DNA of 64,000 nucleotides from Pyropia haitanensis (GCA_008729055.1 SDUX01000009.1:1-64000); one strand, 5' to 3'; counted from the stretch's first letter, positions 1-11,054 are shown. Notes: generated by a model not told the origin, from the sequence alone. Made by a program: numbers and translations.

Positions 1-105
1 TCCTCGTCGGGCCCCGTCGGCGCACGCCGACGTGGACCCAAAAGACGACCCGCTGACGTTCCCAGCGGCCTCGGCGTCGGCGGCTGGCCGACGCCTACCG
101 CAGAG

Positions 106-1660
106 GTGGAAGACGACGGCCGGACTGCCGCCTATGAAGCTGCCCTTGCTCAAGCGGAGCAAGCTTTGAATGACGAGCAGACCACGGTAGCCGAACTGAC
201 GCGACGTCTGCAGCAGCAACAAGATCTGCTGGTTGAGATGCAGAAGTCTGCTCAAGGGAGCAGATCCGCCAGTGGCTCCATGAAAAAGCCCCGACCCACC
301 AAGAAGGGTCAGCCCAAGGATCGCAAGCAGCCGACACCTGAGCCTGTCAAGGAACAACATGACACGGCGGAGCTACTTGCGGGACTCCAGGCTCTCCTTC
401 AAGTGTACGGTGAGCGCCCCGCTCAGGGTACCCCCGAGCGCGGCCGCCGCACACGCAAGGGCCCTCGTCACACTCGACGTGACGACGCCCCTTCCAAGTC
501 CCGGTCATCGACGGCGACGGACCGATCTACTTCGTCCGATCGGTCATCGTCGTCATCGTCGACATCGGGGCCCCGACCCCTCCTTCTCCCCCCGTCTTCC
601 CGTCGGAATCTTCCGACGAGAGCACCACGGACGAGGAGGAAGCTACGCGACGCCGACGCGGACTCAAGTCCAAGCGATCAAAGAAGAACGATCACGAGGT
701 GTTCGACCGTCGGATGGCCATCCACGCACCCAACCGTCGTTACCGACGTCTGTTGTGCTACAAGACGTACTTCCTGGAGGATACGCGCCTGGCGTATCCA
801 CCCCGTCTTGTCAGGAAAGCACATAAGCTGAACAAGTGCTTGGACGGGCCGTTCCAAGGTCAGGCGCCCTTCACTGGGAAGGACCCTCTCGCCATCTTCG
901 GGTTCTTGTCTACGTTCAAGAAAGCTTGTGACGCCGCCGGAGCGTCACACGGACAAGCACTGCCTCTCCTCGGCTTTCGCCTGTCGGGATCGGCCAAGCT
1001 GTCCTTCACCTCCGCCGTGTCCAACAGTGGGACACGGGACGCGCACGCCATCAAGACGTATGGGGACGGAGTGAACTGGCTGTTGCAGAAGTTTGCAACG
1101 CCGGACAAGTTGAACGAGGCCTACACCGAGGTCATTTCTGCTCGTCAAGAACAAGAAGAAGCACCTCGAGCGTTCGGCGAACGACTCGAGCGTATGTGCG
1201 ACCGCCTCGTCGTTTGTTCAACAGCAGCGACCTCGTTGACACGTTCATCAACGGACTTCACGATGCGATCAAGGCTCAGGTTGTCATGTTCCAGATGACC
1301 AAGGGCCGCGTGTCACTGCCGGAGGCAATCACTACCGCGCAGAATCTACTGGACGGGTGTCCAGAAGGTCAAGGTGGACCTGCGCCGACACATCCGAAAC
1401 ACTACCTCTCCAATCCGTGTTGGAGCCGGTCTCGGGAAGCCGCCGTAGCGAATGTCGCGGTCACCCCACCGCAACGACCACGTTTCGCGCGAACGGAACG
1501 CAACGCCACACGACATCGAGGTCCCCGTCCCCGCGTCGAACTGCAACTTCGACGGACGAATGCTACAACTGTCACCGGTTCGGGCACTTCTCCAGCGACT
1601 GCCCCCGAACCTCGACGGGAACGCCCGACGTTCGTCAACGAATCGTGCCGTAACGGCCTT
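106..1660 (+). pseudogene. gag: gag polyprotein (coiled-coil, capsid, CCHC zinc knuckle), frameshifted
   Basis: Three or more frames must be joined to read this gag. The first (from about 106) gives an acidic/Gln-rich helical segment followed by a basic Ser-rich linker. The second (from about 699) gives a capsid-like domain with the usual motifs of retrotransposon gag: FxGxxxxxIxxFL-type start, a GSAK segment, WLLQKF and an RQEQEEAPRAF segment. The third (from about 1196) continues with a DTFINGL motif. A CCHC zinc knuckle with spacing CX2CX4HX4C sits at 1561-1602 in yet another frame. Gag packages the element RNA into virus-like particles. The frame changes mean this copy does not encode one intact Gag unless the sequence contains errors. 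Confidence 0.8.
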
Positions 1661-1851
1661 CGTCGACACCGACGACCACCCTGCCCACGCTCAGGGAAAC
1701 TGAGCGGTCGGTCGCGTAAGCCCGGCGCGGCCGACCTTCCCCCTGACGCGGCAAACCCCAACCAACACCTCGGTGTTGGACGTCGATCCTCAACAAGGCG
1801 TACCGTCACTACACGGTTCCCCTGTGTCTGGGGCCTGCCCAGAACACATGC

Positions 1852-2140
1852 GTGCGATGCGACCCCACGCTGGATACAGGGGCGGGTCTCAACCTCATTC
1901 GGGTTGACCAACTTCCGGCGAACTGGACCTCGTTCGCGTCAAGAATCGACGGACGCCCAAAGTGGTTGACGCCAGTGGCAACCCCTTCCCATCCTGGCGG
2001 CGATCAACATCATCGTCGACTCCGGGCACGTTAAGATGGTCTCAACGTTCCACGTCGTCAAGGAGTTGGCCGTCCCGGCCATCTTGGGTACCAGGTTCAT
2101 CAACCAGCGCGTGGAGGCTACTTACCCACGTCTCAACAAG
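1852..2140 (+). pseudogene. retroviral-type aspartic protease, split by a frameshift
   Basis: A DTGAGLNLI active-site loop is read at about 1873-1899. The continuation, with an ILGTRF segment typical of the second half of these proteases, is in a different frame that becomes open before 2036 and runs on into RT. The frameshift lies between roughly 1930 and 1960. The enzyme would mature the Gag-Pol polyprotein. Assignment rests on the DTGA motif, the ILGTRF segment and the position between the zinc knuckle and RT. Confidence 0.75.
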
Positions 2141-3375
2141 GTGTGCTGGACCGACCCCAGTTCACCTGTCTCGGTTTGCATGCCCATCTTGGACACGCAC
2201 TGCGTTCAATGGCAACAAGGCAAGGTCCGTCTGGCTAAGCGGACGACCTTGCCGCCGTTCACCGAAGTGTTCGCGGCAGCCAACAGCGACATCACCGGGT
2301 TGATCCATGTGACCACCAACTCAAGATTGCACCAAGGTCACCAAGTCATCTTGGCGAATGGGGTCGCCTGCACCTTGCCTGCCGTGCCCTTCCAGGTACG
2401 GTTGTGCAACGTCGGCGCGACAACCAGGTACCTCAAGAAAGGTACCGTCCTCGGGTCAGCGGAGATGTACGAGGGGCCAGTCATCGCCACGGTCGATGAG
2501 AAGCCCCAACCTCCGCAGGATAAACCCGCGCCGTCGGTCGACTCAGTCGATCTCGCGGACGCTCCGAAGCACCTCCATAAGCGTATCCAGAGGATGCTCG
2601 AGCAGCATCAGGTCATGTGGAGCGGCAAGCTGGGGACGATCCACGCCACCGTTCATCGGATTGAAACCGATGACAAGATCATCCCGATCCACCAGGCCCC
2701 CTACCGGACGGGCCTGCGCAAGCGGGAGATCATCACGGACTGCATCAACGCCATGCTCAAGCAGGAAGTGATACGGCCAAGCCACAGCGACTGGTCAAGC
2801 CCAGTCGTGGTCGTGCCCAAGAAGAACGGCAAGCCGAGGTTCTGCATCGACTACCGACGGCTGAACGCCGTCACCAAGAAGGATACCTATCCCATTCTAG
2901 GATGGATGATTGCCTCGACTCGTTGGGCGAGGCGCAGTTCTTCTCGACACTTGATTGCACAGCCGGTTACTGGCAAGTGCCACTCCGAAAGGAGGACCAA
3001 GAGAAGACCGCCTTCGCATGTCACGACGGACTCTTCAAATGGGTCGTCATGCCGTTCGGGCTGACGAATGCCCCGGCAACGTTCCAGCGAGCCCTGGACA
3101 TCATCTAGTCTGCCCTCAAGTGGCAGATATGTCTTGTCTACCTTGACGACGTCATCGTGTTCTCCAAGTCCGCCGAGGAACACGTCCGCCATCTGGACGT
3201 AGTCTTGACACGCCTACGTAAAGCAGGCGTCACACTCAACCTTGAGAAGTGTGCCTTCTTCAAGAAAGAAGTCGAGTACCTCGGTCACTTGGTCTGCCCC
3301 GGCCAACTCAAGGTGCACAACAAGAACACCGAGGCCCTCAAACGGGCCACCTTCCCCCAAGACGAAGACCCATAT
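2036..3375 (+). pseudogene. pol: reverse transcriptase domain, one frameshift and one in-frame stop
   Basis: The first part carries the fingers motifs SPVVVVPKKNGKPRFCIDYR and LNAVTKKDTYP. The frame then breaks at about 2895-2901 and resumes at 2902 with DDCLDSLGEAQFFSTLD (first catalytic Asp), MPFGLTNAPATFQR and, at 3139-3153, the catalytic YLDDV box. Between these, TAG at 3106-3108 falls inside an otherwise collinear reading frame at a position where family members usually have Leu. A second frame change at about 3350-3375 leads into the connection/RNase H region, which begins with KSFLGACNVYRRF. RT copies element RNA into DNA. The catalytic aspartates remain, but the copy is not continuously coding. 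Confidence 0.9.
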
Positions 3376-6235
3376 GAAGAGCTTCCTCGGTGCCTGCAAC
3401 GTCTACCGACGCTTCGTCAAGGACTTCGCCAAGAGAGCGAGACCATTAACCGAGCTGACCAAGAACGACGTCGGCCCGGATCTGCCTGAACCAACGGCAG
3501 AACAACTCGCGGCGTTTGAAGACCTCAAACAAGCCTTGGTGACACCGCCGGTGCTCACCATCCCGCACCCCACCCGTCGATTCGTGGTCGACGTCGACGC
3601 GTGCGCGGACCAGCTCGGGTGCGCCTTGTTGCAAGAACAAGAAGATGGACAGCTGCAACCGGTGGGCTACTACAGCCGCACGCTGAAGCCGGCCGAGCAG
3701 AACTACTGCACGACGGAACGCGAATGCCTTGGACTTGTGTGGGGAGTGCTGACCTTACGGCACTTCTTGGACGGCAACAAGTTCACGGTGCGAACGGACC
3801 ATCAGGCACTAAGGTGGATCTACAATACCACCGACCCAAGCAGCCGGTTGATGCGATGGCGCCTCCGCTTGGCTGAGTTCACCTTCGACGTCTTGTACAA
3901 GCCTGGTGCAAGTCATCACGCGCCCGACTTCTTGTCACGGACGCGCACCGGCGCCCTTGACGACTCGGATCTCGACGACGAGATCCCATGCTTGGCTCTG
4001 GCCGAGACGGCCAGAAGCTTGCAGAGGGGGCGGTACACCCACGCGGTACGGCTGACGCCGATCGCGTTCGAGGACCTAGTAGCGGACCAGGCGACCGACG
4101 CCTTGTGCAAGGTCATCCGCAAGAAGATGGCCGCAGGCAAGGCCCCCAACTTCTCGGTGAAAGACGGCGCGCTCTACCGAGAGGGCCTCGACGGGGACCA
4201 GCTTGTGGTCCCGCACAAGCATCGGGCGAGGTTGCTCCACTTGGCCCACTTCCCGACCACGGAAGGACATCCGGGATCGAACCGGACGTACTACTCTATG
4301 CGGCGCCGGTTCTACTGGCCGTCGATGGCCACCGACGCCTACGGAGTGGTCACGCGGTGCGCCGCATGTGCACAGAGCCGGCTTGCATTGCGACGCCACA
4401 CGGCGCCGATGAGGCTGTTCCCGGCGACCGAGCCGTTGACGGAAGTCAACGTCGACATCCTCGGGCCGCTGCCCGTCTCGTTGACGCGCAACAAGTACGT
4501 GTTGGCATTCACCGACCGCTTTTCCAGGGTCGTTCGTTGCGTCGCCCTGAAGAAGGTGACCGCTGTCACGGTAGCCTCGGCGTTGGTGGAGGTATGGGTG
4601 GCCAGCTACGGGCCACCCGACGTGCTCCTGTCGGATCAAGGAAGCCAGTTCATGTCGAAGTTCTTCATCGCCGTGTGCCGGTCCCTTGGCATTGAGACAA
4701 GGGAGTCGACGCCGTACCACCCGCAGACAAACGGGCACGTGGAGTGGTACAACCGCACCATCGTCAAGCAGCTCCGGCACTACGTTGCGGATAACCCGCA
4801 ACGGTGGGATGAGCTCCTACCCATCCTCACGTACGCGTACAACACGCAGCCGCATCGATCGACGGGCGTGGCACCGTTCGAGCTGGTCATCCCCAGGCGG
4901 ATCCCGAACCTCACGGTGCACAGCCCGCCACCCGGTGTGTCTATCCAGACACACGGCACCACCAAGGACGGCTCGCCCTTGTCGGTCAAGCGCTCCTTCA
5001 TGGCCCGGCTCCGCAAGACAATACCCAAGGTGGCCGAGGCTCTGCGCAAGACGCAGCAGCGCTATAAGAAGACGTACGACAAGAACCTTGCCACCCGGAA
5101 CAAGGATGTCAACATCGGCGACTATGTGTACCTGAAGGCACACCAACGCGAGCACAAGTTGTCCAGCACCACGAACGGGCCGTTCCTTGTCGTCGACCTG
5201 GACGACAAGACGTTCGTTGTCCAGGTGGGGGACGAGGAGAGCAGGGTGTCGTGGGACCAAGCGACGCCAGCCCCACGACCCGATGCAGCCGGACAAGCCG
5301 ACGCCACCCCTCATGCCCTGCTCAAGGACAAGGTGAACTTGTCCGACCGTCCATCCGTGAGGGACGACTACCTCATCGACAAGCTCGTCGGGTTACGGTG
5401 CGTCGATGGGGAGCACCAAGCCAAGGTGCGGTGGTGGGGGTACCAGAGCGTCGACGACGTGTGGACGCCGCTGGGCGACCTGCCGAAGCACTTGGTCCTG
5501 CGGTACCTGCGGAACCAGAACAAGCAAGTGCCGGGGTACGAGTGGTCACCAACTAAGATGACACTCAGGTCGCAGAGCCAAGGCCTCCCACACCCGGACG
5601 CCCGCGTGAACGCGGTGACCCCCAGCATCAGGTGGGTGCCAACCATCATCGCCTTCCACCAATCGCCCGACGGTCACGTCCAAGCGCGACTCATCTGGAC
5701 CCACCCGCGAGGGCAGGTGGGCGAGGTCATCCCCCTGTACTACCTACGCAGTACATTCCCCACGAACTTCCCCCGTAACATACCGGAGCGGGCGGACTGG
5801 ACGGCTCCCCGAGCAATCGTGGACCGGTTGGAGAAGCTCCACGGGCCTCACACCATCGACTTGTTCGCCACTCAGGCGAACAAGAGGTTCGAGCGGTTCG
5901 GCTCCAAGGAGTGCGAGCCCGGGGCCGAGTGGCGTGACTCAATGAGTCACGACTGGACGCCCCACAACGCGTGGGCGAACCCCCCGACCTCGCTCTTCCC
6001 GGAGATTGCCGAACGACTGGCAAGTGGCCCTCCATTGGCCCTCACCCTCCTCGCTCCCCGGTGGGAAGCGCAAGAATGGTTCAGTATCTTCATGAACCGA
6101 TGCTTCAAATACGAGGAGTTACCCTTGGAGTGCTTCCCCCGCTCGCCCGCGAGTCCCGACCTATGGGTGGCTGAGCACCCACCGGTCTGGACCACGATAG
6201 TATTTCGCTTTGAGCGAAATCATGCCGGCGAGTAG
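3376..6235 (+). CDS. pol: pol C-terminal half: RNase H, integrase, chromodomain, Dam/DIRS-like domain
   Basis: A single open frame. RNase H comes first (VVDVDACADQLGCALLQE, a TDHQAL box, DFLSR end). The integrase zinc-binding region follows (HLAHF, GHPGSNRT, CAAC), then the catalytic core with Asp in NVDILGPL, Asp in LLSDQGSQF and Glu in NGHVEWYNRTI, so the DDE triad is complete. About 5361-5520 encodes a chromodomain-like fold (YLIDKLVG, VRWWGYQSVDDVWTP), which in chromoviruses steers integration to marked chromatin. From about 5797 a further domain reads WTAPRAIVDRL, TIDLFATQANK, AWANPPTSLF and LLAPRWEAQEWF. This pattern is known from phage-type N6-adenine methyltransferases and the DIRS-element methyltransferase domain. 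Its start codon is not meaningful because it is the 3-prime part of a frameshifted polyprotein. Confidence 0.88.
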
Positions 6236-6341
6236 CAGAGTAGCAAGTCGATTCATGGGTACCTGGGCGTCCCTATAGAGCTAGCCCCTCCCCCTTCTTC
6301 CCCACCAACTGCACCCGACACGCGGGAGCCTCCTACACCCA

Positions 6342-9299
6342 TCACTCACCCCCCTCGCCCCAGATGTCAGCCACGTTGAAGCGGCCCGCTGACCCCTCGC
6401 CGGGGTCATTCATCACCTCATCCAAGGCGGTGCGGAACCGGCCGTACAACAACGACCGCGACGCCGCGTCCAGCGCGGCGCCTGCCAGGGACCGCGACGC
6501 CACCTCGAAGGTGGCGCCATCCAGCCGGTCCACCTCCAAGCGCAATGCCTGCTGCATCACGCGTACCGTCTCGCACCAGGCACGGTTGATCAGACGCGCC
6601 GGGAGGTGCATGCGCTTCAACTCGCGCAGGTCCTCCGAGCGGAAGAGTCGGCGGAACGCCGACTCGTCCGCCGGCGACGCGACCAACGGCACCTTCCCGG
6701 GGCCAGCCCTGTACCCCTCCGGGGTACACGACCGATACCGGGACCCCGTGGGAGAGAGCGACCGCGAGGCGTGGCGAGACCCGCGCCCGGGCCGACGCCG
6801 GGACGCCGAACGCGACGACGACGACGAATGCCGCCGTCGGTGAGTCGACCGCGTCTCCGCCGTCGACTCCGACCCGTCCTGCCGTCGGCCGGAACGGCGC
6901 GAATGACGACGGCGGCGTGAAGACCGCCCCCGCGCACGGCTCAAGGTCGCCGGTGAGGGCGACCGTTCACGTCGACCGCGGCACGCGCTAGCCGTGTCCT
7001 CGGAACGGCTGTGCCGGCGGCGTGGACGGGACCGGCGGCTCTCGGAAGCGCCCGGGCCCGAGGCGTTGCCGCGGCGACCCCTCTTCCCGCGGACGGGGCT
7101 GCCAAAGTCCCCCGCCCCGGCAGCGTCCTCAGCCGGAGGACGCTCACCCGGCCCCCCCGCCGTGCCCGATGGGGGAGGCCGACCCCGACCCGACGTGTGT
7201 GGCGCCCGGCCACCACCCCGTCCGCCTCGTCCGCGTCCGCGGCTACGCGCGGACCCTTCGTACCGGGAAGACCCCGGGGCGTCTTCGTCCCCGCTGGTGG
7301 CCCAACGACGTTGTGCCTCCGCAGCCGCCTCTTGCTGCGCCGCGAACGCCTTAGCGCGCTCGCGGGCCGCGCTGGCAGCCTCGGAGGCGTGCTCCGTTGC
7401 CGCTGCCTCGGCCGCCTTCTCTGCGGCCGCAGCTGCAGCAGCCGCCTGAGCCGCCGCAGCATGCACCGCCGCCTCGTCGTCTTGTCGACGACGATCCGCG
7501 TCCGCCGCCGGGACGCCCGCGGCCCCTGACGGTGACTCGGCGGTCGGCCCGTCCGCCCTCGGCCCGGGCGATGGGCCCGCCGCCGCCCCGGCCCCGATGG
7601 GCTCCCCAAGTGGATCCTCCCGACGGGGGGAAGGAGGCACGGATGCCGGCCGCCGACCGAAGCGGCCCGCGTTAAGCCGGTCGGCGTCCCGCCGACCTGC
7701 GGCGGCGTCGCGAGAGGGACCCGCGGACGACCCACGCTGGGCGCGTGCGCGGGCTGCTGCCTGCGCTGCGCGGTTGGCAGCGCGAGCGCGCTGCCGCCCC
7801 TCTTCCCGCTCCTCCTGCTCCGCCGCCCTTGCGGCCTCCAACCGCTCCTCCGCCCGCATCGCGCTCTCGCGCAACGCCTCTTGTCGCCGACCACGGGAGA
7901 TGCTCAAGGAGTGCTCGAACCTGGTCGTCGGCGCCCGCGCCGACGTCGGGCCACCCGTTTCCTTCGCACCCGCCGAAGGGGGGCCGTCGCCGCCATCCAC
8001 GTCGATGGGCGCCTCCGTGCCCCCTGACGCGTTGAGATCCGGGCGACGTAGGGGACCGTCGCCCTCCAACTCGTCGGCCTTGGGGAAGCCCGGGAGGGAT
8101 TCCAGGGCCGCGAACCCGAACTCTTGGTCCGGGGTGTTCTGGACCAGCACCTCTCGGGCGGCGTCCCCCACTCCCCCAACGTCCACCCACGCGGTGACGT
8201 GCGACCAGGGGAACGCCAAGGCCCCCGTGACGCACCGACCGAAGGCCAAGGCGGACCCAGGGGGTGACCCCTCTTGGAGATCGTCCAGCGGCAACCGGGA
8301 GAAGTGCTCAAGCAGGGTGCGCTTCAAGCGCACCAGCACTCCCCGCTTCCGGAGGGCTTGGAACCAGACGGCGGCGTAGTCGAGCACCATCTCCGTGGAT
8401 ACTATGGTCCACGCGACGTGGCTTGCGTCCTCAAGGTAGGAGTACACGTACTCCGCCAACAAGGGCATGGCCGGAGGGGAGCTCAAGCCCGCGTCCGCGA
8501 ACAACTCGGGCAGGGGCACGAGTTCTTCAGCCGCCGCGGGTCGGGTGGCGTCTAACCACCCAGCCCACAAGGGGCAGAGGAACCCGCAGGCCGTCGCCAC
8601 CACTTGGCGACGGCTGATGACGCTGGACGGACGACGGCGGCCGGCTAGGTAGCCCCCGCCGCGCACCGACATGTCCATGTCGACCGGGCGGCTCTCCGAG
8701 TACGACACCGTGGCGTGATGTCGTAAAAGGGCGCTCAACCCGACGAGGGCGGCCCGCATGGCAGATGTCGGGGTGTACATCATGTCCAACCCCTCGTAGA
8801 GGTCCCCCTCTACAAAGCGGGCCCGGGGCCACTCCCGCCGCAGGCGATCAAACGCCAGCGCGGCCGCGTGCACCGGGGAGGAGTGCCGCCGCTCGTAGTG
8901 CTTGCACGCTACGAGGAAGAGGTTGCGCACCCACGGCTGCAGCCCCTCCGCGCGCGTCTCTTGACGGAGCACCTCGTTGGCAAACACCAACGCCACGAAG
9001 GTGACCGCCTGCACGCCCGGCTGCCCCGTGGACGGAACGCCGTGCACGTCATGCAGGCGCACGCTGTCGTACGTGGCGACGTGACCCGAGGTCGTCACGT
9101 CGACGAACCGGTCCGGGAGCGCCCACCCGGCCTCGGCCACGCGGCGGAGGCACGCACGATGATGCTCGCGGGCCACGCGCAGCAGCTCCGCGTCGATGAA
9201 CGCCGGCGACATGAGCCCCGGTCGGGGCACCCACTCCGACAACGGGCGGAAGACGATCTCCCCCGCCATGCCGCTGCGCCACCGGTGCGGTACCGGCAT
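6342..9299 (-). CDS. 985-aa protein of unknown function, convergent with the retrotransposon
   Basis: One uninterrupted frame from ATG at 9299 to the stop at 6342. The first 400 or so residues look globular, with many Trp/Leu/His and several hydrophobic helices. A disordered linker follows, then a charged Ala/Glu/Arg coiled-coil near residues 460-530, an Ala-rich helix around 600-680, an Arg/Ser-rich segment around 735-860 and a short globular tail. I do not recognise a family. The stop is only 106 bp from the pol stop, tail to tail. It may be an antisense gene carried by the retroelement (some gypsy lineages have antisense ORFs next to the 3-prime LTR) or a host gene beside it. Its long open frame and non-repetitive ends argue that it is real. 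Confidence 0.6.
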   Translation of the reverse strand: MPVPHRWRSGMAGEIVFRPLSEWVPRPGLMSPAFIDAELLRVAREHHRACLRRVAEAGWALPDRFVDVTTSGHVATYDSVRLHDVHGVPSTGQPGVQAVTFVALVFANEVLRQETRAEGLQPWVRNLFLVACKHYERRHSSPVHAAALAFDRLRREWPRARFVEGDLYEGLDMMYTPTSAMRAALVGLSALLRHHATVSYSESRPVDMDMSVRGGGYLAGRRRPSSVISRRQVVATACGFLCPLWAGWLDATRPAAAEELVPLPELFADAGLSSPPAMPLLAEYVYSYLEDASHVAWTIVSTEMVLDYAAVWFQALRKRGVLVRLKRTLLEHFSRLPLDDLQEGSPPGSALAFGRCVTGALAFPWSHVTAWVDVGGVGDAAREVLVQNTPDQEFGFAALESLPGFPKADELEGDGPLRRPDLNASGGTEAPIDVDGGDGPPSAGAKETGGPTSARAPTTRFEHSLSISRGRRQEALRESAMRAEERLEAARAAEQEEREEGRQRARAANRAAQAAARARAQRGSSAGPSRDAAAGRRDADRLNAGRFGRRPASVPPSPRREDPLGEPIGAGAAAGPSPGPRADGPTAESPSGAAGVPAADADRRRQDDEAAVHAAAAQAAAAAAAAEKAAEAAATEHASEAASAARERAKAFAAQQEAAAEAQRRWATSGDEDAPGSSRYEGSARSRGRGRGGRGGGRAPHTSGRGRPPPSGTAGGPGERPPAEDAAGAGDFGSPVRGKRGRRGNASGPGASESRRSRPRRRHSRSEDTASACRGRRERSPSPATLSRARGRSSRRRRHSRRSGRRQDGSESTAETRSTHRRRHSSSSSRSASRRRPGRGSRHASRSLSPTGSRYRSCTPEGYRAGPGKVPLVASPADESAFRRLFRSEDLRELKRMHLPARLINRAWCETVRVMQQALRLEVDRLDGATFEVASRSLAGAALDAASRSLLYGRFRTALDEVMNDPGEGSAGRFNVADIWGEGGE

Positions 9300-9372
9300 C
9301 GTCCGTCAACACGACGGACGAAGCAACTTGGTCGCCGAGAGACGGCGACAAGCTAACACGGGGGGTATGTGG

Positions 9373-9380
9373 CATATATA
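9373..9380 (-). promoter_or_regulatory. TATA box for the 985-aa gene
   Basis: TATATATG read on the minus strand lies about 75 bp before the ATG at 9299, in otherwise GC-rich sequence. With a usual 25-30 bp spacing the transcript would start near 9345, leaving a 45-base leader. The spacing is plausible but untested. Confidence 0.45.
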
Positions 9381-9574
9381 CGCCTGGGGGGCGCGCAGGG
9401 GCCGTCCACGGCTAAGTGGACGGCACGCGCCGCAGCCCCACGGGCGGCCACACCCGCCGAGGGCGTCGTTGCAACCCCTCTCCCCGACCCCTGTAAAAGG
9501 GTCGGGCGGCGCACCGGGCCCGAACGGTCGCGTCACGGGTGGGGCTAGCCCCCCCCCTAGGTCGCTTGTGATTG

Positions 9575-9809
9575 GATCGAAGGCGTGCGCCGGCGGGCGA
9601 TCCTTCGATCTGAGGGACAGCTCCCGGGCCGGGGGAGGACGGCCGCGGGAGCTGGATCGAGTACTCCCTGTGACGATCGATAGGATCGACCTATCGATTG
9701 TGGTACGCCCTTTCGGGGGGTGCTCACCAATTTCGCATGCAATTATCGTCTTGGAGGGATTTCGCTTCTATTTCTTAGGACAGGTCGACCCTGCCCGGTC
9801 GACCTGTCC
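9575..9809. repeat. cluster of four perfect inverted repeats (hairpins)
   Basis: Four separate perfect inverted repeats follow each other in 235 bp. They are 9575-9583 with 9602-9610 (GATCGAAGG arms), 9618-9626 with 9646-9654 (CAGCTCCCG arms), 9676-9684 with 9690-9698 (ATCGATAGG arms) and 9778-9790 with 9797-9809 (13-bp arms GGACAGGTCGACC, 6-base loop). They lie upstream of the 985-aa gene. They could be terminal or packaging structures of the retroelement, or transcription/replication signals. Confidence 0.8.
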
Positions 9810-11054
9810 GATCGAGGGTTGTGGCGGGCGCGCGCGCGCCTCTTCTGGGCTCGCGACGGCGTTCTCGCCCCGCTCCTCCCTGCTCGTCAGGTCTAAACGT
9901 ATCCTTCTTTGTCCCGCTTACTTGCCATAGTCTTGGCACTGCGGTTGCGGGTTTGTGCGTCAACCCTCCCCCCTGATTACGGTACCCTGTGGACACCCGA
10001 CTTGCCACAACCCCCATCACCGTCATCTCACCCGTCACCTTCCCCGCGCCCGGCATCCTCATTGGTGCACGGGTTGCTGACACCGGCACCAGTACGTTGA
10101 GGGCTGCCCGTGTGTGGGTGGTGCCTCACATCTTCGGCAGGCATATCATCCCCCTGATGAAAGATCCTTGGCAGCAACACCCCCCGCCCCCTTTCCCACC
10201 CATGAATGTCTTTTCAAGCAGGATCGTAATGCGTGGATCATGGGCATGATGTCCCCCTTCCCACTCACCGTGCTCCACTTGGGCCTGGTGACGGGGAGGG
10301 CGGGGGTGGCTGGAAGCGGACAGGGCGCAGCAGCTGTCGCAGTCGGAGGGCAGGCGGTGGCCGTGGGGACGGGCGCGGGGGCGGTCTGAAGCCGGGCAGC
10401 GGGCTGGCGACGTACCTGCCAGGGTTTAGCGGGGGCGGCGGCGGCAGCGGCCGGGCGCTGCTAGAAGGGGTGGGGGCGGCGCTTGGAGTGGGGATGGGGG
10501 GCGAGGGGTGGGGGATGATGGGCGGTGGTGCGCCGGGAGGGGGGGGGGGAGGGTGGCGGGGGGTTGGGGACCACCACCGCTCCTTCGAGCTGGGCAGACG
10601 GCGGGCCGCGCCCCGCGCACGGGCTGGGGCCGCACGCGGCGGCGCGCGGCGGCGGCCGCAACACGCACACCACAGGGGCCACCTCCGCCACCGCCCCGAG
10701 CGCAACGCCAACCAGCCAGGCGGAACAAAACACAGGTTGCAGCCACCCGCAAGGGGGCCCTCGCCCCCCCGGCGCCCCCCACCCGCAGGGGTGCCCCCCC
10801 GCCCACACCGCGGCCCCGTCCACGGCCACGCCACCGCCCACCCACGTCACCAACTCCGTCCAGCGCGCCCCGCACGGCTAGACACATCAGCGCCAGCGCG
10901 CTCGCGCCCCTCACACGAGCCGCCCCCTCACACAAGCTGGCCCCATTCACAAGCCACCCCACATTACACCGCACGGGCGCCGCCGTCGCCGTCACCGCCG
11001 CCGTCGTCGCCGCCGCCGCCGCCACCGCCGTCGCCGCCGAGACCACCACCGCTC
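9810..11054. other. No confident gene; GC-rich low-complexity DNA
   Basis: From 9810 to 10250 I see nothing coding. From 10270 to 11050 the sequence is dominated by GGGC and GCC runs. Long open frames on both strands here are Pro/Arg/Gly/Ala translations without conserved motifs and look like composition artefacts. Earlier exons of the gene ending at 11055 are not expected here, because that gene runs on the minus strand from higher coordinates. Confidence 0.5.

Larger units (their letters stand above)
1..6235 (+). mobile_element. Ty3/gypsy chromovirus-type LTR retrotransposon, internal region, partly decayed
   Basis: The domain order on the plus strand is gag with zinc knuckle, aspartic protease, reverse transcriptase, RNase H, zinc-binding integrase with DDE core, then a chromodomain. 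Integrase after RNase H defines Ty3/gypsy, and the chromodomain marks a chromovirus. The left LTR lies outside the window, so the element cannot be closed. Gag, protease and RT are broken by several frameshifts and one in-frame TAG at 3106-3108, while everything from about 3375 to 6235 is open. The copy is therefore non-autonomous or a damaged assembly. A 3-prime LTR could not be proven (see the TG...CA candidate at 9721-9962). After the chromodomain there is an extra Dam/DIRS-like domain not usual in this class. Confidence 0.93.
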
